A stretch of DNA of 13,155 bases, taken from contig NZ_JAEDCO010000040.1 of the NCBI RefSeq assembly GCF_016294135.1, forward strand, positions 1-13,155. The letters are read 5' to 3'. The translations under genes and the position numbers were made by a program. Below are positions 1 to 5,490 of this stretch, one piece after another (position 1 is the stretch's first letter; each line of letters begins with the position of its first letter). This stretch comes from Methanobrevibacter ruminantium. Its GTDB lineage: Archaea > Methanobacteriota > Methanobacteria > Methanobacteriales > Methanobacteriaceae. Under the pieces are notes generated by a model. It saw only the letters and a program-made list of their open reading frames with translations, was not told where the DNA came from and did no database searches.

Positions 1-57
1 GATGGATACTTTAGAATCGTGGATGAAGATGGAAACATCTTGACTTATGGGTACTGA
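1..57 (+). CDS. C-terminal end of an unidentified protein (partial)
   Basis: From the first base an open frame reads 18 codons (DGYFRIVDEDGNILTYGY) to a TGA stop at 55-57. The frame is taken as coding because it has balanced codon use, and because its stop lies in the left arm of a terminator-like hairpin at exactly the place where a gene end is expected. The peptide is too short to identify the family. It is convergent with the toxin gene that follows, so this gene probably lies outside the accessory region proper. Confidence 0.55.
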   Translation, partial: DGYFRIVDEDGNILTYGY

Positions 58-88
58 TTAATAATAATCAGTGCTTAACTCTTTTTTA
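51..88 (+). terminator. Hairpin plus T-tract terminator of the leading partial gene
   Basis: The arms at 51-60 and 65-74 form a 10-bp stem with one G-T wobble (core ACTGATTA/TAATCAGT) and a 4-nt loop, ATAA. A run of six T follows at 82-87. The stop codon of the partial gene lies inside the left arm. This arrangement fits transcription ending on the plus strand just before the convergent toxin gene. Confidence 0.6.
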
Positions 89-91
89 TGC

Positions 92-346
92 TTATTGTTT
101 ATCCTTATGATAAAAATCTAAAAAAATTAATTTGTTTTCCTTTTTACTATAATAATAAGATAATCTAAATGGGCTGATATAAAGCTCTCTTGTGTTTTTT
201 CTAGTGTATTTCATGGGTTTACCTATTTCAGGATTGTCAATGACTTTGATTATTTGTTTTTTTAATTTAATTTTATAAGAGGGATCTAACTTCTTAAAAC
301 ATTTCTTAAAATTTTTATCATAACAGATAGAAATGGAATCTACCAT
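92..346 (-). CDS. RelE/ParE-superfamily toxin of a type II toxin-antitoxin module
   Basis: This is an 84-residue basic protein of the usual length for RelE/YoeB/ParE-fold toxins. It shows an N-terminal helical part rich in Lys (residues 13-33), then the strand block typical of the family: GKPMKYTRKNTRELYI (42-57), a conserved Arg in PFRLSYYY (59-66), LIFLDFYHK (73-81) and a short basic tail. In RelE-type toxins the late Arg, Tyr, His and Lys residues take part in ribosome-dependent mRNA cleavage. ParE members of the same fold instead poison gyrase, and the sequence alone does not decide between them. The ATG lies inside the last codons of the antitoxin gene (ATGGTAG, 7-bp overlap), so the two are translationally coupled with the antitoxin first. 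It would act in the cytoplasm, held in check by the antitoxin. Confidence 0.8.
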   Translation of the reverse strand: MVDSISICYDKNFKKCFKKLDPSYKIKLKKQIIKVIDNPEIGKPMKYTRKNTRELYISPFRLSYYYSKKENKLIFLDFYHKDKQ

Positions 347-543
347 GATTTTAACTCGTTTAAAAATCCTTCTTTAGATAAACCTTTCATATCAGAACTA
401 TCCATACGTTCTAAAGCACGATTAGTCCTATCAATAAATTCTGCATCAGCTTTATTCTCACAAACATGATTAAGTTTTTGACTGATGATTTTGCCCTTTT
501 TTACTTCTTTTAGTTTTTGATTAATAAATGCTCTTTTAAACAT
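340..543 (-). CDS. Antitoxin paired with the RelE-like toxin
   Basis: This is a 67-residue protein encoded immediately upstream of the toxin and overlapping it by 7 bp, the standard antitoxin-toxin order. The N-terminal half is basic (residues 3-26, KRAFINQKLKEVKKGK and on) and could bind DNA. The C-terminal half is FIDRTNRALERMD followed by a short acidic/hydrophobic tail ending LKSW, which probably wraps the toxin. I chose the ATG at 543 because GGAG at 550-553 precedes it by 6 nt. The possible upstream TTG at 555 overlaps that ribosome binding site and would add only four residues. The C-terminal 36 residues are nearly repeated in the solitary protein at 756-905. The antitoxin family is not certain (RelB-like by context), but its role as partner of the toxin is well supported by gene order. 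Confidence 0.75.
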   Translation of the reverse strand: MFKRAFINQKLKEVKKGKIISQKLNHVCENKADAEFIDRTNRALERMDSSDMKGLSKEGFLNELKSW

Positions 544-587
544 GAAATTCTCCAAAAATTTTTTAAAATAGATATTTATTAAGTGTT

Positions 588-618
588 AACGAATATTTTA
601 TTAAAAGAAGTATATAAG
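588..618 (-). promoter_or_regulatory. Candidate promoter of the toxin-antitoxin operon
   Basis: The minus strand carries a TATA element, TTATATA, at 611-617. A start site about 26 nt downstream would fall near 588 and give a leader of roughly 45 nt before the antitoxin ATG. A GTTAAC palindrome (586-591) overlaps the expected start site and could be part of an autoregulatory operator. This is an inference from spacing only. Confidence 0.35.
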
Positions 619-755
619 TTTTTTCTAAAAAATAAGAGCAATATGATAGTTAAATTGAAAAATAAGAATTTTAGTTTACTATTTATAAAAAATAGTAAAA
701 AATAATTGAGATATAATATTATAACAATATTAAAACAATTTTTAAATTAAGAAAT

Positions 756-905
756 TTACCAGGATTCTAAATCCTTTAGAAACTCCTCTTTAGATAAAGC
801 TTTCTTATCTGATTTGTCCATACGCTCTAAAGCACGATTGGTTCTATCAATAAAATCATTATCCTCTTTATTTTCAGCGGTAGAGGAATTTTTTCTAATC
901 TTCAA
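756..905 (-). CDS. Solitary antitoxin paralogue, N-terminally shortened, TTG start
   Basis: A 49-codon frame ends in TAA at 756-758. Its product matches the antitoxin at 340-543 over the C-terminal part: FIDRTNRALERMD is identical, and the tails read DKSDKKALSKEEFLKDLESW here and DSSDMKGLSKEGFLNELKSW there. No ATG exists in this frame before an in-frame stop. The best start is TTG at 903-905, preceded 8 nt upstream by GGAG (914-917). The N-terminal basic region is about 18 residues shorter than in the paired antitoxin. No toxin follows: the 200 bp downstream (556-755) are 10-17% GC with no coding frame. It may be a decayed TA remnant or a stand-alone antitoxin. The homology is clear, but expression is not shown. 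Confidence 0.6.
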   Translation of the reverse strand: MKIRKNSSTAENKEDNDFIDRTNRALERMDKSDKKALSKEEFLKDLESW

Positions 906-1353
906 TGTAAAATCTCCAGAATTAAAAAATAATTAAAAATAAAAAAGCAAATCAATAAAAGATAACCAACCCCTACAATATTAGCTTAAAGGAACTAACA
1001 TTTTCTAATCAAAGAAAATCATCCTTATTTTCAATTTTTATGATTCAACCCCCGATATAACGATTTTTGCATCAATGATCTAAAAAAAGGAAACCTTCAA
1101 TTAAACCCCTTTAAGATAATTGATGTTCCAATTCCAAGACATTAATAATCATTATACGTTCCTATAGAATCATTCAAATCTCATCTAAGGACAACTGTAA
1201 CCAACCTTTTTATTTTAATAATAGTAACTATTATTACAATTGATATTTTGTAAAAATTACTATATTAAGTTTTTTATTTTGATTATAAATGCTTAATTGA
1301 GTTAAGAATTAATTTTAAGAGTTTTCAAAAAAGCACTTATAAAAAACGTGTTT
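906..1353. other. Non-coding stretch with a higher-GC block flanked by direct repeats
   Basis: No coding frame with a plausible start was found on either strand. From about 961 to 1200 the GC content is about 29%, similar to genes in this window, whereas the flanks (600-720 and 1200-1320) are only about 10-17%. The sequence TAACCAACC occurs at 963-971 and again at 1198-1206, bracketing this block. All frames checked carry stops at about the random rate, so an intact protein is excluded. An untranslated RNA, a decayed gene or a small insertion remains possible. Confidence 0.35.
1336..1348 (+). promoter_or_regulatory. Candidate TATA box upstream of the small ORF and inverted repeat
   Basis: The plus strand reads AAAAAAGCACTTATAAAAAA, with a good TATA core at 1338-1346. 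A start site 22-27 nt downstream would fall at about 1364-1369, in the left arm of the 17-bp inverted repeat. Assignment is by spacing and sequence resemblance only. Confidence 0.35.
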
Positions 1354-1396
1354 AATATGCAGGAAGAACAATTCTGCTTTGTTCTTCCTGCATATT
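1354..1396. repeat. Perfect 17-bp inverted repeat (hairpin or operator)
   Basis: The arms at 1354-1370 and 1380-1396 are perfectly complementary (core ATGCAGGAAGAACA / TGTTCTTCCTGCAT), separated by a 9-nt loop, ATTCTGCTT. There is no strong T-tract on either side, so a classical terminator is unlikely. The repeat lies 11 nt before the GAGG of a small ORF and overlaps the start site predicted from the TATA box at 1338-1346. A repressor operator or an RNA hairpin in the leader are the two simplest readings. A mobile-element end is a third. Confidence 0.75.
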
Positions 1397-1415
1397 TACA
1401 TTTAATGAGGAAATT

Positions 1416-1526
1416 ATGAATAAAAAGAAATTTGTACAATTGGATTCAATTGTACTTACTATTATTTATGTTAGACTCATTTATAAAGATTTTCGAGTGC
1501 AAGCACTTGCTTACATAGAAAAATAA
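1416..1526 (+). CDS. Candidate 36-residue small protein of unknown function
   Basis: An ATG at 1416 is preceded by GAGG (1407-1410) at a 5-nt spacing, one of the best ribosome binding sites in the window. The frame stays open for 36 codons to TAA at 1524-1526. The product begins MNKKKFVQLD, has a hydrophobic middle (SIVLTIIYVRLIY, residues 11-23) and ends in a charged part (KDFRVQALAYIEK). It resembles no family I recognise. The hydrophobic stretch is short for a membrane segment and is interrupted by Arg. An inverted repeat (GTACAATTG/CAATTGTAC, 1434-1442 and 1447-1455) lies inside the frame. It could be a real small protein controlled by the 17-bp repeat, or the remnant of a longer gene. 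Length alone does not exclude chance. Confidence 0.35.
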   Translation: MNKKKFVQLDSIVLTIIYVRLIYKDFRVQALAYIEK

Positions 1527-1571
1527 GGTGTTTGAGGGCTGTAAATTAGTTTGTAATATGTAGAATAATTT

Positions 1572-1603
1572 TGATAGATATATGATAGATACTTGATAGA
1601 AAA
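1572..1603. repeat. Three direct repeats of TGATAGA at exact 11-bp spacing
   Basis: TGATAGA starts at 1572, 1583 and 1594, giving three copies with an 11-bp period, close to one DNA helical turn. The filler bases differ (TATA, TACT, AAAT). The array sits just downstream of the restriction endonuclease gene, in a region without genes. It could be a small protein-binding array or simple-sequence DNA. Confidence 0.5.
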
Positions 1604-1615
1604 TTAATGTTAAAA

Positions 1616-2470
1616 TTATTTAAATAAAATCTTATCAATTGATTTGCTTAAAATATTATAATTTACAATATAATCAATTCCCACTGAAGCTTCTTTTAAG
1701 GCTTTTTCCATCTTTCTCCAACCTTTTCCATCAGTGACCCACACAAATATCAAATGAGAATCATTAATTTGATTTTGTAAATCAACATAAGCATTTGCAA
1801 CTTCAATAGGTTTACTGCCAGACCCATTATAAAAATTACACTCAAATAAATATTTAGGGATATTTTTATGGTAAATTACATAATCCCAACGTTTAGTTCT
1901 TTGAAATCTAATAGTTTCTTCTTTTGCTATGCGATATTCTGGATGATTTTTTATTTTTTTAGCAAGTAATTCACCGACAATGTCTTCAAAAACATGCCCA
2001 CTTCTATTTTTTCGGCCATTTGTATCTAATCCAACTTCAGTTCCAACAAGATAAGAATATAAATCATCAATTTTAGAAAATAAATCTAATAATCCGGATT
2101 TTTTACAAAAATCTACAACCTCATCAACATCAAATTGTTCATTAGAGAAATCAACAACTTTAAACTCATTTTCTTCAATATCCAAAACATCTACTCTTTT
2201 ATCACGAATAGCTAAAATTGTTGGTAACACCTTTAAAACATTAGGATATTTCCTTAAGATTTCTCTAAAATGAGGCTCAACTTTAGTTAATTCAACCTTA
2301 TTTAGACTATTTAAAATACTAATTTCAATAATATAATCTTCTAAATTATTAAAAACTTTTTTCCAATTGACAAAGAATTCATAAGTATGATTAGTTTCTA
2401 ATAAAGTACCAAAAAAATCTTGATTATAATCATCTAATGATTCGTAACCTAATGATGCATATTTAACCAT
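1616..2470 (-). CDS. DpnII-family type II restriction endonuclease (GATC)
   Basis: This 284-residue protein has the normal length for the DpnII/MboI endonuclease family. The diagnostic block is VGLDTNGRKNRSG at residues 146-158 followed by Glu162. The nuclease core comes next: Asp196 in RWDYVIY and Glu210 in LFECNFYNGSGSK (208-220), a PD-(D/E)XK-type centre in which the usual Lys is Asn212 (E-x-N, as I recall it in DpnII). FVWVTDGKGW (242-251) is another family signature. It is expected to cleave unmethylated GATC in the cytoplasm. It lies 44 bp downstream of the matching methyltransferase gene, in the same direction. No ribosome binding site precedes the ATG. Instead, TATA-like sequences lie about 26-36 nt upstream, which suggests a leaderless or very short-leader transcript. 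GATC specificity comes from family membership and the Dam partner. Confidence 0.9.
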   Translation of the reverse strand: MVKYASLGYESLDDYNQDFFGTLLETNHTYEFFVNWKKVFNNLEDYIIEISILNSLNKVELTKVEPHFREILRKYPNVLKVLPTILAIRDKRVDVLDIEENEFKVVDFSNEQFDVDEVVDFCKKSGLLDLFSKIDDLYSYLVGTEVGLDTNGRKNRSGHVFEDIVGELLAKKIKNHPEYRIAKEETIRFQRTKRWDYVIYHKNIPKYLFECNFYNGSGSKPIEVANAYVDLQNQINDSHLIFVWVTDGKGWRKMEKALKEASVGIDYIVNYNILSKSIDKILFK

Positions 2471-2514
2471 GTTTAAAGATCTTGATTAAATGATATATAA
2501 GTTTATATAAAAAA
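2471..2514 (-). promoter_or_regulatory. Candidate internal promoter of the endonuclease gene containing a GATC site
   Basis: On the minus strand two TATA-like elements occur, TTATATAAAC (2501-2510) and TTATATATCA (2491-2500). A start site about 26 nt downstream of the second coincides with the endonuclease ATG (2470), giving a leaderless mRNA. The sequence AGATCT at 2477-2482 puts the target site of the encoded enzymes 8-11 nt before the start codon. Control by methylation is therefore possible but is only an inference. Confidence 0.4.
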
Positions 2515-3453
2515 TTAATAATTTCTAACTAAAATCTCAGTAATGGCTCCTCTTTTAGAAGCATTGGAATTAATAGATCTTTTAGCATAAACTCTATCTA
2601 TAGTATAACCTGCATAAATATCATCAAAGAAATTATCATTTTCATCTACATTTTTAGGGTCGGAATTACTTAAAATAGCTTTTGCTCCTTTATTTGAAAT
2701 TCTTTTATAATATTCTCCTAATTCCCTTTGACTATCATCATTAAAATCATTACCTGCATAGGTATTGAAATTAGAAGTGTCGCTAATTGGCCTATAAGGA
2801 GGATCCAAGTAAACAAGGGATTTATCATCAATTAAATCCTCTGAGTCTAAAAAGCTGCCACAAACTATAGTAGTATGCTGAAGAGCTTGAGATACATTAC
2901 GAATATTCTCTTCATCACATATCAATGGCTTTTTATATCTTCCATGAGGAACATTAAATTCCATATTTCGATTTAATCTAAATAAACCATTGAAACATGT
3001 TTTATTCATAAAAATAGTATATGCTGCCCTCTGAATGTAATCGTCATTATAATTTTTAAAATCAAAATCAGGAATAGCATCATTGAATTTTTGCCTAATA
3101 TCTAAATACATTTCTTTTCTTTCATCTTGGCTTTTAGGAATATATTCCTCAGAAAGACTTTTAAGCTCTTCAATTAATTCATTAGGATTATTTTTAATAG
3201 CATCATAAGTTAAAATAAGTTCCCTATTGATATCATAAATATAAGCTTCGCTAATCTGATAGTTAGACATTAAATAGAAAAATAATGCACCTCCTCCAAC
3301 AAAAGGTTCAAAATATTTTTCTATTTTCCTTGATGATTTAATTTCATCAGGAAACTTAGATTCAATGGTTTCAATTAATTGTTTTTTTCCTCCAGCCCAC
3401 TTTAAAAAAGGTTTTGCTTCAAAGACTGGATTGTTAGAAAGGTCATACTGCAT
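2515..3453 (-). CDS. Dam-family DNA adenine N6-methyltransferase (GATC), partner of the endonuclease
   Basis: This 312-residue alpha-class (Dam/M.DpnII/M.MjaIII-like) methyltransferase transfers a methyl group from S-adenosylmethionine to N6 of adenine, by family and partner in GATC. Visible motifs are the N-terminal PFLKWAGGK (15-23, motif X), FEPFVGGGALFF (48-59, motif I, SAM binding), the target-recognition block NKTCFNGLFRLN (150-161) and the catalytic DPPY (217-220, motif IV). A C-terminal block reads RSINSNASKRG (292-302). All key residues are present, so it should be active and protect the host from the adjacent DpnII-like nuclease. Methyltransferase first and endonuclease second is the usual order for safe establishment. 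It has its own candidate promoter and is separated from the helicase operon by a terminator-like element. It is therefore better seen as a type II modification enzyme than as the DISARM methylase, although a dual role cannot be excluded. Confidence 0.92.
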   Translation of the reverse strand: MQYDLSNNPVFEAKPFLKWAGGKKQLIETIESKFPDEIKSSRKIEKYFEPFVGGGALFFYLMSNYQISEAYIYDINRELILTYDAIKNNPNELIEELKSLSEEYIPKSQDERKEMYLDIRQKFNDAIPDFDFKNYNDDYIQRAAYTIFMNKTCFNGLFRLNRNMEFNVPHGRYKKPLICDEENIRNVSQALQHTTIVCGSFLDSEDLIDDKSLVYLDPPYRPISDTSNFNTYAGNDFNDDSQRELGEYYKRISNKGAKAILSNSDPKNVDENDNFFDDIYAGYTIDRVYAKRSINSNASKRGAITEILVRNY

Positions 3454-3477
3454 GATAAAAATTCCGAAGTTTGATTA

Positions 3478-3508
3478 TATTATTATTTGTAAATTTAGAT
3501 ATTTAAAT
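3478..3508 (-). promoter_or_regulatory. Candidate promoter of the methyltransferase-endonuclease unit
   Basis: The minus strand carries ATTTAAATA at 3500-3508. A start site about 26 nt downstream falls near 3478 and leaves a leader of about 25 nt before the methyltransferase ATG. Only a weak GGA lies in front of the start codon. No GATC occurs in this promoter, unlike the region in front of the endonuclease gene. Confidence 0.4.
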
Positions 3509-3548
3509 AGAATGAGAGCATCTGGTAATTAATGACGATTGAAATAAT

Positions 3549-3641
3549 AAAAAAAAAGAAAGCTAAAAAATCAATAAGGTATCATGGAGCAATAGCTCTT
3601 TATAATCTTTATTTCAGCTCCATGATACATGTTTTTAGCTT
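3549..3641 (-). terminator. Nested inverted repeat with T9 tract, probable terminator of the helicase operon
   Basis: The inner arms GTATCATGGAGC (3579-3590) and GCTCCATGATAC (3617-3628) are perfectly complementary over 12 bp around a 26-nt loop. Outer arms AAGCTAAAAA (3560-3569) and TTTTTAGCTT (3632-3641) add 10 bp. Read on the minus strand, the structure is followed by nine consecutive T (3549-3557), placing a strong terminator about 20 bp after the DrmB-like gene ends. A competing short hairpin, GAGC-AATA-GCTC (3587-3598), uses part of the same left arm. The element marks the boundary between the helicase operon and the restriction-modification pair. Confidence 0.65.
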
Positions 3642-3663
3642 ATATCATTATAACAAAATTTTG

Positions 3664-5481
3664 TTAATCCCAGAACCCTTTGTATCTGATAGAACCTAAA
3701 AATATATCCCTGTCTAAATTTTTATTGAAATTGCAACAGGCATGATCCGCAAGATAAAGGCAAGAGAAGCATGCGCCCTCGTCATCAATGCAAACCGGAT
3801 CGAACACGCAATCTCCCACATCTAGTTTCACATCTCCAAACCATTCTTTGAGATTATTCTCTAAAACATAGGAGAATCCGCCGATTTTAACATTTGAAGT
3901 AGAGTAAATTAAAAATGCCCCTAAACTGGCAAGTAGCATTTCACTGCATGAATCTTCCTGCAGGCCAGTGTAGACAGAAGATCTCTTGATAAGAATATGT
4001 GAAAAGGTATGTATTAATTTATGCAATTCCACATAAGCATCCTCCTCATCATCTTTCAATAAGTTTAGAAGAATTATGCTTGCTTGCTCTTTTGTTTCAG
4101 GATAATCTCTCTTCAGGAACTTATTGTCAATCAGCCAGTTGACCAATTTAATTTTATCCAAATCAATCAAGATTGCCTCTGTTTCAAATGGATAAGATAA
4201 AATTTTTAAATTATTTGTTTTTGAATTCCTATACGGCTCGAAATGGGGAACAGCTTCAGGCCCTATTTTAACCATGCCTTTGTTTGAACCTATTGCTGAT
4301 GAAATCAAATGAATGTCGGAGAGATAATATATATCAGCTATGCCTAAATCTTCTTTCAGCACCTCATGACTCTCCTTAAGAGTATTATCATAACCTTCCA
4401 AATCTTCTAATTTCACAACATCAATAACAGAATCCAAATTAAATAAAGTATGGTAAAAACCAGTCAGAATCAAATAATCATTAACTTCATGAGCAGTCTG
4501 TTTTGATTGGAAGCTCAAATCCTTAAGTTCACTGAAAAAGATGTCATAGCTTTTCATTAAACCATCATCAAAACTATCGAAATATTTCTTGTCATTTTCA
4601 AAATCATACTTTCTTATATCCATTTGGCTTAAGATATGGGGAAGACCTGCAAATATATCTGGAAGATCCTCCTTAATTGCATCAAATTGACCAAGATACA
4701 ATCCCAAGCTAATATAATCGAGATATCTTATGTCATTTAGATGAAGCTCCCTAGGAATATCCACCATGGTCTCCACTACAGGGCGTGATACAGAACCTTG
4801 CTGAACATTTATCGGGCGGAATTTAGATGGGCTTTCTTTTGAAATTTTTTCTCCATAATGATTATGGTAACAGGTTGTTAAAAAGTCCTTTTCAGTACCA
4901 CATTTAGCACATCTTAATTTCCATGTAATTGGTGAAGTTACATCATATTGAATAAGTTTCAAAAACTTGTCCCCATGCTTTTCACATATATTAAATTGGT
5001 CTGTGATTTTTCCGCAAGTTTCGCAAAAACCAACGAAAGGAAATTGTATGTACTTTCCATTGCATTTAGGATTACTGCATTGCTGCATATCAATATTTTT
5101 AAATTCATCAGAATAGAAAACATGGAAATTACCGCATTTTTTGCAATAAAAGGCTCTAGGATATATTTTATAAAGTCCTGAAAAATATCCATCCACATCA
5201 TTTGTCAGCAAAAATTTGCTGATTTCCAAAGTTTCTTTATCCTCATCAGTCAAAAAGTCTTTTTTCAAACGATAATGCCTAATTCGTTCATTGTATAACT
5301 CTTCTATTTTATCAAACAATATTTCGCGCAATCTATTTTCATCATATATCTCCAAATTGGATCCTATATCCTTGTAAAGAGAGATAATCTTATAAGACAA
5401 ATTGTCTCGAACAAACATTGAATCCTGCATCAAATTAAATAATGCACTATATGCTGGAAATTCTTTTTTACCTTCAGCCAT
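3664..5481 (-). CDS. drmB: DrmB-like DUF1998 zinc-binding protein of a DISARM-type system
   Basis: This 605-residue protein is homologous to DrmB, the DUF1998 component that forms a complex with the helicase DrmA in DISARM anti-phage systems. The diagnostic C-terminus is present: LHKLIHTFSHILIKR (486-500), SEMLLASLGAFLIYSTS (513-529), then DCVFDPVC (557-564), ACFSCLY (570-576) and HACCNFNKNLDRDIFLG (580-596), a cysteine cluster like that of MrfA/DrmB zinc domains. The N-terminal half adds several zinc knuckles: C113/C116, C135/C140, C153/C156/C166 and C191/C194/C204. No nuclease or ATPase motif is visible. In DISARM, DrmB is known to partner DrmA in DNA loading; the same role is inferred here. 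The ATG at 5481 is supported by GAGG about 7 nt upstream. It begins 9 bp after the DrmA-like stop, so the two are translationally coupled. It is the last gene of the operon. Confidence 0.82.
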   Translation of the reverse strand: MAEGKKEFPAYSALFNLMQDSMFVRDNLSYKIISLYKDIGSNLEIYDENRLREILFDKIEELYNERIRHYRLKKDFLTDEDKETLEISKFLLTNDVDGYFSGLYKIYPRAFYCKKCGNFHVFYSDEFKNIDMQQCSNPKCNGKYIQFPFVGFCETCGKITDQFNICEKHGDKFLKLIQYDVTSPITWKLRCAKCGTEKDFLTTCYHNHYGEKISKESPSKFRPINVQQGSVSRPVVETMVDIPRELHLNDIRYLDYISLGLYLGQFDAIKEDLPDIFAGLPHILSQMDIRKYDFENDKKYFDSFDDGLMKSYDIFFSELKDLSFQSKQTAHEVNDYLILTGFYHTLFNLDSVIDVVKLEDLEGYDNTLKESHEVLKEDLGIADIYYLSDIHLISSAIGSNKGMVKIGPEAVPHFEPYRNSKTNNLKILSYPFETEAILIDLDKIKLVNWLIDNKFLKRDYPETKEQASIILLNLLKDDEEDAYVELHKLIHTFSHILIKRSSVYTGLQEDSCSEMLLASLGAFLIYSTSNVKIGGFSYVLENNLKEWFGDVKLDVGDCVFDPVCIDDEGACFSCLYLADHACCNFNKNLDRDIFLGSIRYKGFWD

Positions 5482-5490
5482 GTTATCGCC

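Noticed and set aside
544..555. TTG at 553-555 as start of the paired antitoxin
   Set aside because: The codon overlaps the GGAG ribosome binding site that serves the ATG at 541-543.
961..1206. A decayed transposase or other protein gene on the minus strand
   Set aside because: Stops appear at about the rate expected by chance for this composition, no motif was recognisable, and no convincing terminal inverted repeats lie next to the TAACCAACC copies.
2515..3453. Dam-like methyltransferase as the DISARM class 1 methylase
   Set aside because: It has the length and motif order of a GATC Dam/M.DpnII enzyme, sits beside its matching endonuclease, and is separated from the helicase operon by a terminator-like element and its own promoter. 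A shared role stays possible but is not the simplest reading.
4959..5201. Overlapping alternative frames on both strands in the zinc-knuckle part of the DrmB-like gene
   Set aside because: The DrmB-like frame carries conserved cysteine pairs through this part, and the alternatives have no ribosome binding site or recognisable domain.
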